From assembly GCA_017474125.1 (NCBI GenBank), contig JAFVIF010000061.1, positions 1-40,937 of the forward strand: a DNA stretch of 40,937 nt, in the 5' to 3' direction. Positions 7,148 through 16,048 of this stretch are shown here, in pieces (within the stretch, counting starts at the first letter, position 1; each line of letters opens with the position of its first letter). Both the position numbers and the translations under genes were made by a program. A model generated the notes under the pieces. The model ran no database searches and was not told where the DNA came from. It saw only the letters and a list, made by a program, of their open reading frames with translations. The DNA is from Clostridia bacterium. Lineage in GTDB: Bacteria > Bacillota > Clostridia > Oscillospirales > Acutalibacteraceae.

Positions 7148-8116
7148 TCACAAAGAATTTGATACTTCAAGGGCTTTTTCAATTATTCTTTCGATATCGT
7201 CCATTGAAGAAATTTCACCGCACATTCTTCGCATAGCGGCGGCGCCGCGCATACCCTTAATAAACCACGAGGCGTGCTTACGGCTTTCCAGCATTGCCGT
7301 ACGCTCACCTTTATATTCCACCATAAGCTCCGCCTGTCGGCGCAAAACGGCAAGACGCTGTTCAAGGGTGAAAACGGGGATTGGCTGATTATTAAAGCCC
7401 GCGTTAATTTCGCTGAATACGAAGGGGTTACCCATAGCGCCCCTGCCCACCAAAAGATAATCACACCCCGTATACTCCTTCATAGCCTTGGCAGAGGCAT
7501 AATCGGTAATATCACCGTTGCCTATTACGGGAATTTTGAGGGCGGCCTTAACCTCTTTAATAATTTCGGCATTAACGGGCGGCGCATACATTTGCTGACG
7601 GGTTCTGCCGTGCACCGTAACTGCGGCGGCACCGCACTGCTCAACGGTTTTTGCAAGCAATACCGCATTAATACTGTCGTTATCCCAGCCCGAGCGCATT
7701 TTTACGGTTACGGGAAGCTTTACGGCATTTGTTACCGCCGAAACGATTTCCCCTGCAAGGCCTACATCCTTCATTAAGGCGGCCCCACCCCCGTGTCCCG
7801 ACACCTTGGGCGCAGGACAGCCCATATTAATATCAATAAAATCGGGACAAAGCTCCTCTGCCCTTTTGGCGGCTTCGGCCATTGAAGCAGGGTCGTTACC
7901 GAAAAGCTGTGATGCAAAGGGGCGTTCCTTTTCTCCGCAATAAAGCAGAGCGGCGCTTTTTTTATCCCCACGGCTTACACCCTTTGCGCTGGTAAGCTCA
8001 CCTACCGTATATCCCGCGCCGAATTCAATGCATATTTCGCGCATTGCGCGGTCAGCGACACCTGCCATCGGCGCCAAAGCAGCGTAGCCGCCAACCTTCA
8101 AATTTCCTATCATCAT
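7148..8116 (-). CDS. dusB: tRNA-dihydrouridine synthase B
   Basis: 322 aa FMN-dependent TIM-barrel enzyme reducing uridine to dihydrouridine in tRNA. Visible motifs: GGYAALAPMAGVADRAMR at the N-terminus, the catalytic-Cys loop INMGCPAPKVSGHGGGAAL (near residue 97), VTVKMRSGWD, VTVHGRTRQQMY and IPVIGNGDI. The two leading ATGs (8114-8116, 8111-8113) cannot be separated. A perfect promoter lies so close that the mRNA may be leaderless (see findings). Probably co-transcribed with yebC. Confidence 0.95.
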   Translation of the reverse strand: MMIGNLKVGGYAALAPMAGVADRAMREICIEFGAGYTVGELTSAKGVSRGDKKSAALLYCGEKERPFASQLFGNDPASMAEAAKRAEELCPDFIDINMGCPAPKVSGHGGGAALMKDVGLAGEIVSAVTNAVKLPVTVKMRSGWDNDSINAVLLAKTVEQCGAAAVTVHGRTRQQMYAPPVNAEIIKEVKAALKIPVIGNGDITDYASAKAMKEYTGCDYLLVGRGAMGNPFVFSEINAGFNNQPIPVFTLEQRLAVLRRQAELMVEYKGERTAMLESRKHASWFIKGMRGAAAMRRMCGEISSMDDIERIIEKALEVSNSL

Positions 8117-8125
8117 AGCAAGAAT

Positions 8126-8154
8126 ATTATAGCCTTAAAAATTAATTATGTCAA
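8126..8154 (-). promoter_or_regulatory. Consensus sigma-A promoter of dusB-yebC
   Basis: Minus strand: TTGACA (8149-8154), 17-nt spacer, TATAAT (8126-8131), a perfect match in both boxes. The -10 ends 9 nt before the first dusB ATG. Confidence 0.85.
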
Positions 8155-8179
8155 ATTTGAAAATTTTCATTAAAAAGTG

Positions 8180-8208
8180 GTGACAAACAGGCAATACTTT
8201 GTTATAAT
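8180..8208 (+). promoter_or_regulatory. Sigma-A promoter of polA and the downstream run
   Basis: GTGACA (8180-8185), 17-nt spacer, TATAAT (8203-8208). It is divergent from the dusB promoter. The transcript leader is about 42 nt and carries an AAAGGG Shine-Dalgarno sequence before the polA ATG at 8257. Confidence 0.8.
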
Positions 8209-8256
8209 ATACTGTGACTTATTATTTAATATTATTTTATATAAAGGGTGTAACTG

Positions 8257-10806
8257 ATGAAGCTATTGGCAATAGACGGAAACAGCATAATTAACCGTGC
8301 TTTTTACGGCATTCGCTTGCTTTCTACCGTTAAGGGCGTTCATACCAATGCCGTTTACGGCTTTATTAATATTTTGAACAAGCTTATTGCCGCCGAAAAT
8401 CCCGACGGCATTGCAGTAGCCTTTGACCTAAAGGCGCCCACCTTCCGACACAAGGCCTACAGTGAATACAAGGCAGGCAGAAAGCCTATGCCCGAGGAGC
8501 TTAGGGAGCAAATTCCCCTGTTAAAGCATTGGTTAAGGCTTTACGGCTACCACGTATTAGAGGCCGAGGGCTATGAGGCTGACGATATTTTAGGCACTCT
8601 TGCCTTTAATGCCGAAAAAAACGGAGACACCTGCGTTATTGCTACGGGTGACAGAGATTCCCTGCAGCTTATCAGCGACAGCGTAAAGGTTCTGCTTTCC
8701 TCTACAAAAGCGGGAAAGCCCGAAATAATCACCTTTGACAAGGCCGCCCTTTTTGAAAAATACGGTCTTACTCCCGAGCAAATGATTGAGCTTAAGGCGC
8801 TTATGGGTGACGCCAGCGACCATATCCCCGGTGTGCCCGGCATTGGCGAAAAAACCGCTACCGACCTTATTGTACGCTTCGGAAGTGTTGAAGGGGTTTA
8901 CCAAAACCTTGATTCAGAGTTTATTAAGGCGGGAGTAAGGGCAAAGCTTGAAGCCGGAAAGGAAAGCGCCGATTTAAGCCGCTTTTTAGGCACCATTTCA
9001 AGAAGCGCTCCCGTTGCCGAAAATCTAAAGGAATATTTACCTAAGGAGCAAAAAACCAACGAGCTTGCCACCTTTATGACCGAGCTTGAGCTATTCAGAC
9101 TTATGGATACAATGGGTATTTCCCCCGTACAAAGCGTTGAAAGCGTAAACAGAGCGCAGGAGCGCAATATAACGGTTGTTAACGCCAAAGAATTTACGGC
9201 AGAAAATACCGTTGATATTGCATATAGCGAAAGCGATAAAATGCTTGCCTTTTGTTCGGGCGGCTTTGCAGCACTTTTCAGCCAAGACGACCAAAAGGCG
9301 TTAGATATTTTAAAGAGTGATACCGATAAACGTGTTTTTGACTGCAAGGGGCTTTACCGTTTTTGTATAAATATGGGCATTGAGCTTAAAAACGTGGTTT
9401 TCGACGGCATGCTTGCAGGCTACCTTGCCGACCCGTCAAGTTCTTCTTACGATATTGACCGACTGTGCGGCCGTTATCATATTGCCGAAACTCCCCTGCC
9501 TGAAGGCAGTCATCCCCTTATTCGCCTTGCCGTGCTTCACGGACCCGTTTGCGAAGCGCTTTCCGACGAGCTTAACAAAACGGGACAGGCTGATTTATTA
9601 AAGGATATTGAATTACCCCTTGCAAGGGTGCTTGCTTCTATGGAGCTTTTGGGTGTGCTTGTGGATAAAGAAGGCATTTCCCTTATGGGCAAGGAATTAG
9701 AGGAAAGAATTAACGCTCTGCAAAACGAAATTTATTCACTTATAGGCTACGAATTAAACCTTAACTCACCAAAGCAGTTAGGAATTGCTTTATTTGAGGA
9801 TTTAAAGCTGCCCGGCGGCAAAAAGACAAAAAGCGGCTATTCCACCTCTGCCGAGGTGCTTGAGAATCTAAGGTACGAGCACCCCGCCGTTGAAAAGCTG
9901 CTCGCCTACCGTCAGCTTGCCAAGCTGAAATCAACCTATTGCGACGGTCTTGTTGCCGCCATAGGAAGCGACGGCAGAATTCATTCCACCTTTAATCAGG
10001 TGGAAACGAGAACGGGAAGAATAAGCTCCTTAGAGCCTAACCTTCAAAACATTCCCGTAAGAAGCGAGGAAGGAAAAAGGCTTAGAAAATACTTTATAGC
10101 CAAGGAAGGCTATACCCTTTGCGATGCCGACTACAGCCAAATTGAACTGCGTGTTTTGGCTTCAATAGCAAACGACCGAAATATGATTAACGCCTTTATG
10201 AGCGGCGAGGATATTCACACCGCCACCGCCGCGCAGGTTTTCGGAATGCCTAAGGATATGGTTACACCCATACTCAGAAGCCGCGCGAAGGCCGTTAATT
10301 TCGGCATTGTATACGGAATAGGCGCCTTCTCCCTTGCTAAGGATATTGGGGTAACCCGTAAGGAAGCCGACGCTTATATTAAAGGCTACCTTGCCGCCTA
10401 TCCCGGTGTTGCCGCTTATATGGAGAGGGTAATAAACGAAGCCAAGGAAAACGGCTTTGTTACCACCCTTTTCGGCAGAAGAAGGTATTTGCCCGAGCTT
10501 AAATCAAGTAATCATATGCTTCGTGCCTTTGGAGAAAGGGTTGCCCGCAACGCTCCCATTCAGGGCACCGCAGCCGATATTATCAAAATTGCCATGATAA
10601 GGGTTTACGACCGCCTTAAGGGTGAAATTCCCGATGCAAGCCTTATTTTACAGGTTCACGACGAGCTTATCGTTGAATGTAAGGAGCAGGATGCTTTAAA
10701 GGTTCGGAATATTTTATCGGAGGAAATGACGGCGGCGGCAAAGCTCGGCGTAACACTTACCGCCGATGCCGCGCAGGGAAAAACCTGGTTCGAGGCAAAG
10801 GAGTAA
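8257..10806 (+). CDS. polA: DNA polymerase I
   Basis: 849 aa. The N-terminal 5'-nuclease domain (about 1-290) has conserved acidic clusters (AIDGNSIINRAFYG; GYEADDILGTLA; VIATGDRDSLQL; GDASDHIPGVPGIGEKTA). The middle region (about 300-460) has the position of a 3'-5' exonuclease but lacks the DxE catalytic motif, so proofreading is probably absent, as in Bacillus-type Pol I. The polymerase domain (about 465-849) keeps motif A DYSQIELR (near 627), the finger helix RSRAKAVNFGIVYG and motif C QVHDELIVE (near 800). Function: Okazaki fragment maturation and repair. It heads the plus-strand run; the next gene starts 2 nt after its stop. Confidence 0.97.
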   Translation: MKLLAIDGNSIINRAFYGIRLLSTVKGVHTNAVYGFINILNKLIAAENPDGIAVAFDLKAPTFRHKAYSEYKAGRKPMPEELREQIPLLKHWLRLYGYHVLEAEGYEADDILGTLAFNAEKNGDTCVIATGDRDSLQLISDSVKVLLSSTKAGKPEIITFDKAALFEKYGLTPEQMIELKALMGDASDHIPGVPGIGEKTATDLIVRFGSVEGVYQNLDSEFIKAGVRAKLEAGKESADLSRFLGTISRSAPVAENLKEYLPKEQKTNELATFMTELELFRLMDTMGISPVQSVESVNRAQERNITVVNAKEFTAENTVDIAYSESDKMLAFCSGGFAALFSQDDQKALDILKSDTDKRVFDCKGLYRFCINMGIELKNVVFDGMLAGYLADPSSSSYDIDRLCGRYHIAETPLPEGSHPLIRLAVLHGPVCEALSDELNKTGQADLLKDIELPLARVLASMELLGVLVDKEGISLMGKELEERINALQNEIYSLIGYELNLNSPKQLGIALFEDLKLPGGKKTKSGYSTSAEVLENLRYEHPAVEKLLAYRQLAKLKSTYCDGLVAAIGSDGRIHSTFNQVETRTGRISSLEPNLQNIPVRSEEGKRLRKYFIAKEGYTLCDADYSQIELRVLASIANDRNMINAFMSGEDIHTATAAQVFGMPKDMVTPILRSRAKAVNFGIVYGIGAFSLAKDIGVTRKEADAYIKGYLAAYPGVAAYMERVINEAKENGFVTTLFGRRRYLPELKSSNHMLRAFGERVARNAPIQGTAADIIKIAMIRVYDRLKGEIPDASLILQVHDELIVECKEQDALKVRNILSEEMTAAAKLGVTLTADAAQGKTWFEAKE

Positions 10807-10808
10807 AA

Positions 10809-11648
10809 ATGAAGGTACTTTTCGTTTGTACGGGTAATACCTGCCGTTCTCCAATGGCAGAGTATTATTTAAACTCACTGAATATCAGCGGCCTTACTGC
10901 TTCAAGTGCGGGCCTTTACGCAAACGGCGAGCCCATAAGCGAGAACAGTGCAACGGTAATGAGCGAAATGGGGATAGACGCCTCTGCTCATTTATCACAG
11001 CCCTTAACCAAGGCTTTAGCTTATGAGGCCGACGTTATTTACTGTATGTCAAATTCACATAAAGCAGTGCTTGATACGGTAGAAGGCTTAAAGGATAAGG
11101 TTTTCCTTTTAAAGGCGGACGGTATATCCGACCCCTTCGGCGGCGACCTTTCGGTTTACCGAAAATGCCGCGATGAAATTATAACGGCGGTTAATAATAT
11201 TTTTGAAATTTCCCCATTTAGGGTTTCCTATTTAAAGGAGGAGGACGCTCCCCTTATTGCCGAGCTTGAAAGGCAATGCTTTTCCGTCCCTTGGAGCGAA
11301 AGCACCATAAAAAGCGCCATGGCGCCGCCAAATATTTTTATAGGAGTTAAGGAAGAGGACGCGCTTCTCGGTTATTTAAGCTTTAGTCAGGTTGCAGGTG
11401 AATGTTATATAAACAACCTTGCAGTACACAAGGCTTTCAGACGGCGCGGCATTGCAAGAGCGTTGCTTTGCGAGCTTATGAGCCTTGCTGTGCTTAGCCA
11501 ATACGAATTTGTTTCCCTTGAAGTAAGACAAAGCAATTCTGCGGCAATCAGCCTTTATTCCGCCTTTGGCTTTAAGGAAGAGGGCAAGCGCAAAAATTAC
11601 TATACTGCACCAAACGAGGATGCAGTGATTATGACAAGAAGGTTTTAG
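10809..11648 (+). CDS. Fusion: YwlE-type phosphatase + RimI N-acetyltransferase
   Basis: 279 aa, two domains. Residues ~1-135 are a low-molecular-weight phosphatase with the P-loop C7-T-G-N-T-C-R13-S and the general-acid loop SDPFGG (D108). The Thr after CTGN matches the arginine-phosphatase YwlE signature (CTGNTCRSPMAE) rather than typical tyrosine phosphatases. Residues ~138-279 are a GNAT domain of RimI type (CYINNLAVHKAFRRRGIARALL; SLEVRQSNSAAISLYSAFGF; KRKNYY). RimI acetylates the N-terminus of ribosomal protein S18 and related targets. It lies between polA (2-nt gap) and tsaD (2-nt gap). No frameshift is needed to read across the junction at ~135, so this appears to be a true fusion. 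Phosphoarginine specificity is inferred. Confidence 0.9.
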   Translation: MKVLFVCTGNTCRSPMAEYYLNSLNISGLTASSAGLYANGEPISENSATVMSEMGIDASAHLSQPLTKALAYEADVIYCMSNSHKAVLDTVEGLKDKVFLLKADGISDPFGGDLSVYRKCRDEIITAVNNIFEISPFRVSYLKEEDAPLIAELERQCFSVPWSESTIKSAMAPPNIFIGVKEEDALLGYLSFSQVAGECYINNLAVHKAFRRRGIARALLCELMSLAVLSQYEFVSLEVRQSNSAAISLYSAFGFKEEGKRKNYYTAPNEDAVIMTRRF

Positions 11649-11650
11649 AA

Positions 11651-12670
11651 ATGCTTATTCTCAGTATAGAATCCTCCTGTGACGAAACCTCAGCGGCCGT
11701 CACCAACGAGAGAGAAGTACTTTCAAATATAATATCTACCCAAATTGACGAGCATCGCATTTACGGCGGTGTCGTCCCCGAGATTGCTTCAAGACGGCAT
11801 TGTGAGAACATTGCCGCCGTTGTAAAGGAAGCCGTTGACGCCGCGGGAATAACCCTTAGCGATATTGACGCTGTTGCGGTTACCGCCTACCCCGGTCTTA
11901 TCGGTGCCCTGCTTACGGGTGTTAACTTTGCAAAGGGCTTGGCCTTATCCCTTAATAAGCCGCTCATTGCGGTACACCATTTACGAAGTCACATTGCGGC
12001 CAACTATATTACCCATAAGGCTTTAAAGCCTCCCTTTTTATGCCTTGTGGTTTCAGGCGGTAATACGGTGCTTTGCAAGGTAGAGGACTACACCACCTTT
12101 TCGGTGATTGGGCGCACCCTTGACGATGCGGCAGGCGAATGCTTCGACAAGGCGGCACGCGCTATGGGGCTTGATTATCCCGGCGGTGTCACCCTTGATA
12201 AAATCGCAACGATTGCCGACGAAAGGGCTTATCCCTTACCCACTCCGAAAATAAACGGCGACCCGTACGATTTCAGCTTTTCGGGGCTTAAAACAGCGGT
12301 AATTAATCTTCTTCACAATTTGAAACAAAAGGGCGAGGAGCCTGACGTTCCCGTTCTTTGTGCAACCCTTAGAAAAAAGGTTTGCGATATTCTTATTTCC
12401 AAAACCCTTATGTCCCTTAGGGAAAGCGGCTACAAAACCCTTGTGCTGGCAGGCGGCGTTTCTGCCAACAGCGAACTGAGAGCAAGAATGGAAGAGGAAT
12501 GTAAGAAAGAGGGCTTTGAGTTTTATACTCCGCAGCTAAAATACTGCGGTGACAATGCGGCAATGGTAGGCGCGCAGGCCTACTACGAATTTTTAAGCGG
12601 CAATACAGCCGACGTTTCACTCAACGCTTCGGCTACAATGCCCATTGATTTAAAGGTTCAAGGTGACTGA
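11651..12670 (+). CDS. tsaD: tRNA N6-threonylcarbamoyladenosine synthase TsaD
   Basis: 339 aa ASKHA-fold enzyme that transfers the threonylcarbamoyl group to A37 of ANN-decoding tRNAs. Motifs: LSIESSCDETSAAV at the N-terminus, metal-binding His pair H110 and H114 (VHHLRSHIAANY), FLCLVVSGGNTVL, GRTLDDAAGECFDKAAR, YDFSFSGLKTA and VLAGGVSANSELR, with a C-terminal CGDNAAMVG. Full length and apparently active. RimI normally accompanies TsaD, and here it is part of the fusion just upstream. TsaB and TsaE are not in the window. Confidence 0.97.
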   Translation: MLILSIESSCDETSAAVTNEREVLSNIISTQIDEHRIYGGVVPEIASRRHCENIAAVVKEAVDAAGITLSDIDAVAVTAYPGLIGALLTGVNFAKGLALSLNKPLIAVHHLRSHIAANYITHKALKPPFLCLVVSGGNTVLCKVEDYTTFSVIGRTLDDAAGECFDKAARAMGLDYPGGVTLDKIATIADERAYPLPTPKINGDPYDFSFSGLKTAVINLLHNLKQKGEEPDVPVLCATLRKKVCDILISKTLMSLRESGYKTLVLAGGVSANSELRARMEEECKKEGFEFYTPQLKYCGDNAAMVGAQAYYEFLSGNTADVSLNASATMPIDLKVQGD

Positions 12671-12671
12671 T

Positions 12672-13589
12672 ATGCAAAAAAAATTATATTTTATTGCCAA
12701 CCCCTGCTCGGGTACCGGCAGAATTAAAACTCAGCTTTATCCTATTGTACAGGTATTTGCCGACGGCGGCTACGACGTAACGGTGCATTTTACCTCTGAC
12801 CGCGGCGATGCAACGGTGCAGACCGCCGCCCTTGACGACTCCTACGATACTATAGTATGCTGTGGCGGTGACGGCACCCTTAACGAAGTAATTACCGGAC
12901 TTATGCAAAACAAAAACACGTATAGGCTCGGTTATATTCCTGCAGGCACCCTTAACGAGTGGTCAGGGGGTCTTAAAATTTCCCGTAATATGAAAAAGGC
13001 GGCGGAGGATATTTTACAAAATAACCTTGTGCCCCTTGATATAGGAAAATTCGGCGACCATTATTTTTCCTATACCGCTTCCTTCGGCGCGTTTACCGAG
13101 GCATCATATTCCGCTCCCCAGAACGTTAAGAATATGTTAGGTAAGGTTGCATACTTTTTCGAGGGCATAAAAACCCTTAACAATATCCGCCCAATACCCC
13201 TTACCGTTTGCTGTGACGGCAAGGAAGTTTCGGGTGAGTTTATATTCGGCACCGTCAGCAATTCGCTTTCGGTAGGCGGTGTGGTACATTATAACGAGGC
13301 CTTGGTTGAGCTTGGCGACGGACTTTTCGAGGTACTGCTTATCCGCTACCCCAAAAGCCTTGCAGAGCTTAACAACGCGGTGACCGCCATATTAAGCAAA
13401 AACTTCACCCACGAGGGCATTGAGTTTATGCAAGCCAAAAACATCGTTTTCAAAAATGCCGGTGAGGTTGATTGGACCTTAGACGGCGAGCATATTACAC
13501 CGCAGGACACCATAGAGGTTACTAACCTCCATTCGGCTGTGAATTTTTTGATTCCGCTTAACGGGAAAAAGACTGCGGTTAAAGGTTAA
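12672..13589 (+). CDS. Diacylglycerol/sphingosine kinase-type lipid kinase
   Basis: 305 aa, DAGK catalytic domain (LCB5/DgkB/YegS family). The N-terminus KKLYFIANPCSGTGRIK and the nucleotide-binding loop VCCGGDGTLNEVITGL (near residue 60) are diagnostic, with AGTLNEWSGGL following. Likely phosphorylates diacylglycerol or a related lipid at the membrane face. Start: the ATG at 12672 has AAGGTG 6 nt upstream; an alternative GTG at 12663 lies inside the tsaD end. It starts 1 nt after the tsaD stop. Confidence 0.9.
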   Translation: MQKKLYFIANPCSGTGRIKTQLYPIVQVFADGGYDVTVHFTSDRGDATVQTAALDDSYDTIVCCGGDGTLNEVITGLMQNKNTYRLGYIPAGTLNEWSGGLKISRNMKKAAEDILQNNLVPLDIGKFGDHYFSYTASFGAFTEASYSAPQNVKNMLGKVAYFFEGIKTLNNIRPIPLTVCCDGKEVSGEFIFGTVSNSLSVGGVVHYNEALVELGDGLFEVLLIRYPKSLAELNNAVTAILSKNFTHEGIEFMQAKNIVFKNAGEVDWTLDGEHITPQDTIEVTNLHSAVNFLIPLNGKKTAVKG

Positions 13590-13614
13590 AGAATAAGTAA
13601 AGGGAGATTGACTT

Positions 13615-14634
13615 ATGTTTACAAGAGATATAGGCGTAGACCTTGGCAGTGCAACTACTCTGGTTTGTGTAAAGGGTAAGGGTATTATTATGCGAGAGCC
13701 GTCGGTTGTTGCTTACGACGTAAGAAACGATGCCGTACGTGCTGTAGGCAGTGAAGCTAAGGCTATGATAGGCCGTACCCCCGGCTCAATTATTGCAGTA
13801 CGCCCCCTGAAGGACGGCGTTATTGCCGACTTCGACGTTACGGCGGCCATGCTTAAAAGGTTTATAAGCCAAGCCCTTAAGGGTTCACTTTTCTCAAGGG
13901 TCAGAATGGTTATTTGTATTCCTGCAGGCGTTACCGAGGTTGAAAGCCGTGCCGTATACGATGCCGCTAAAACTGCAGGCGCTTACGATATCGACCTTAT
14001 TGAGGAGCCTATGGCGGCGGCGGTTGGCGCAGGACTTCCCATTTGGGATGCGGCAGGCAATATGGTTGCCGATATAGGCGGCGGTACCACCGACGTTGCC
14101 GTTATTTCCCTTGGCGATATCGTTACGAGTCAGTCGCTGCGTCAGGCGGGCGACGACCTTGACCAGGCTATTATTCAGTACGTAAAAAGAAAGCACAATT
14201 TACTTATCGGTGAGCGTACCGCCGAGCAAATTAAAATTGACATAGGCTCCGCCCTTCCCTATGAGGATGAAAAGGTTATAGAGGTGCGCGGCCGAAACCT
14301 TGTGGACGGCTTACCCAAAAACATTAATATTTCCTCTGCCGAGGCAAGAGACGCCATGTCGGACGTAATTAGGCAGATAGTTGATACCATTCGTATTACT
14401 CTTGAAAAAACTCCCCCCGAGCTCAGCGCCGATATTATTGACCGTGGCATTACCCTTACGGGCGGTACTGCTCTGCTCAGAGGTCTTGCCGAGCTTATTT
14501 CCCGCGAAACGGGTATGCCCGTACAGGTTGCAGAGAAGCCCATCGACTGCGTGGTGCTCGGCACCGCTAAGCGCCTTGACGGCAGCAGCGGCTTTGAAAA
14601 TTACGTATTCCGTCACGGAAAACGCTTCAGATAG
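13615..14634 (+). CDS. mreB: Rod shape-determining protein MreB
   Basis: 339 aa bacterial actin. Phosphate 1 motif GVDLGSATTLV near the N-terminus, VCIPAGVTEVE, LIEEPMAAAVGAGLPI, phosphate 2 motif ADIGGGTTDVAVISLG, adenosine motif LTGGTALLRGL. It forms membrane-attached filaments that guide the elongasome. AGGGAG precedes the ATG by 8 nt. It leads the mreBCD-PBP2 block. Mbl or MreBH paralogues cannot be excluded by name alone, but the synteny with mreC and mreD supports MreB. Confidence 0.96.
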   Translation: MFTRDIGVDLGSATTLVCVKGKGIIMREPSVVAYDVRNDAVRAVGSEAKAMIGRTPGSIIAVRPLKDGVIADFDVTAAMLKRFISQALKGSLFSRVRMVICIPAGVTEVESRAVYDAAKTAGAYDIDLIEEPMAAAVGAGLPIWDAAGNMVADIGGGTTDVAVISLGDIVTSQSLRQAGDDLDQAIIQYVKRKHNLLIGERTAEQIKIDIGSALPYEDEKVIEVRGRNLVDGLPKNINISSAEARDAMSDVIRQIVDTIRITLEKTPPELSADIIDRGITLTGGTALLRGLAELISRETGMPVQVAEKPIDCVVLGTAKRLDGSSGFENYVFRHGKRFR

Positions 14635-14647
14635 GAGAACGTTAATT

Positions 14648-15508
14648 ATGCGGTTTTTTCTGCGTACCAGAAAATTCAGAATTTCGGTTTCCATAATTGC
14701 CGCTGTGCTTGTTTTTTGTATTGCAGTTAACGTTATAGGCGGTATACTTTCTCCCGGCTCGGGGCTTATAGGCACCATTGTCGCCCCCTTTCAGGAGTTT
14801 GCCACCTATATTTCCAAAGGTATAGACAACCTGCAGAAAAAATACAACGAGGGCAATGAGTTACTTCTTGAAAACCAAAGGCTTAAGGAAGAAAACGACA
14901 CCCTTAGAAAGCAAAGCGCCGATTATGAGGTGACGGTAAGGCAAAATGAATTTTATAAGGATTATCTTGAAATTAAGGACCTTAATCCCGACTTTACCTT
15001 TTGCGATGCAAAGCTTATATCGGTAGATAAGGATGATTTATACCGTTCCTTTGTTATCAACAAGGGCAGTGTTGACGGCATTAGCGCCTATGACCCCGTT
15101 ATTATCGGAAACAGCCTTGTGGGCTATATCAGCAAGGTAGGGCTTACCACCAGCAAGGTTACCACCGTTTTAAGCCCCGAAATAGTAGCAGGCGCCGTTG
15201 ACAGCAGAACGGGAGACACGGGTGTTATATCGGGCACCGCTGATTTTGCGGCGCAAAACAAAATTAAATTCTTTAACCTTACTCGCGACTGTCAGGTTGC
15301 GGTAGGCGATACCGTTATTACCTCGGGCGAGGGACTTTTCCCCGACGGACTGCTTATAGGAACGGTAGAAACCATAAAGAACGACCCAAACACCTCCTCC
15401 CTTTATTCTACGGTTACCCCCTTCGTAGACCTTACCAACGTGAGAAACGTTATGGTAATAACCCATTTTGAGGGTCAAGGTGCTTTAGGCAGCGAGCTGG
15501 GGGAATAG
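14648..15508 (+). CDS. mreC: Rod shape-determining protein MreC
   Basis: 286 aa. Short cytoplasmic N-terminus, one transmembrane helix (about residues 10-32, FRISVSIIAAVLVFCIAVNVIGG), a coiled coil (about 60-100, NLQKKYNEGNELLLENQRL) and the beta-barrel periplasmic-side domain (about 105-275) with GLLIGTVETI-like elements. Links MreB to the synthases outside. The frame is open 89 codons upstream inside mreB, but the ATG at 14648 with AGGAG ~9 nt upstream gives the proper MreC start. Confidence 0.94.
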   Translation: MRFFLRTRKFRISVSIIAAVLVFCIAVNVIGGILSPGSGLIGTIVAPFQEFATYISKGIDNLQKKYNEGNELLLENQRLKEENDTLRKQSADYEVTVRQNEFYKDYLEIKDLNPDFTFCDAKLISVDKDDLYRSFVINKGSVDGISAYDPVIIGNSLVGYISKVGLTTSKVTTVLSPEIVAGAVDSRTGDTGVISGTADFAAQNKIKFFNLTRDCQVAVGDTVITSGEGLFPDGLLIGTVETIKNDPNTSSLYSTVTPFVDLTNVRNVMVITHFEGQGALGSELGE

Positions 15509-15511
15509 GCT

Positions 15512-16015
15512 ATGTTTATTGAGAAAAAACGTCGTTTCCCCTTATGGGAGGCGCTGATTGCTCTTTTTATTTATCTTTTTCATTACACAGGGCTTATCGA
15601 CGTTACCATTCGCGGCGCTTCTCCCTTAATTCTTTTACCCCTTACGGTTGCCGTAGCTATGTTTTACGACGAGCACGTTTCTCTTATTTTCGGTGCCGTT
15701 TGCGGAATGTCTATTGATGCCGTTGCAGGCTCCTCCGCCTGCTTTAACACCTTAACCTTTACCCTCATAAGCTTTGGCATAGGACTTCTTGCAAAGCGTA
15801 TTTTTAATCGCAATCTGGCGGGCTCCATTGCCCTTACGGTTATTGCTTCAGTAATTTATTTTGGCGCCAAATGGCTGTTTTTCGCCATTATTCCCGACGT
15901 GCAGGGCAAGGTTTATTACCTGTTCTGGCACCTTACCCCAAGCGCCGTTTATACCGTAATTTTTATTCTTCCCTTTTTCTACTTGGAAAAAGCACTAACT
16001 AAAAAAACAAACTAA
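15512..16015 (+). CDS. mreD: Rod shape-determining protein MreD
   Basis: 167 aa polytopic membrane protein with about five helices, the expected size and position for MreD directly after mreC (3-nt gap). Sequence conservation in this family is low, so the call leans on size, topology and synteny. It is part of the elongasome with MreB, MreC, RodA and PBP2. Confidence 0.88.
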   Translation: MFIEKKRRFPLWEALIALFIYLFHYTGLIDVTIRGASPLILLPLTVAVAMFYDEHVSLIFGAVCGMSIDAVAGSSACFNTLTFTLISFGIGLLAKRIFNRNLAGSIALTVIASVIYFGAKWLFFAIIPDVQGKVYYLFWHLTPSAVYTVIFILPFFYLEKALTKKTN

Positions 16016-16048
16016 AGTATAATTATCCCATGAAACGAGGTGAAATCT

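Noticed and set aside
9160-9640. Missing 3'-5' exonuclease motif in polA
   Set aside because: Loss of proofreading residues is the normal state of Bacillus/Clostridium-type Pol I and not a novelty.
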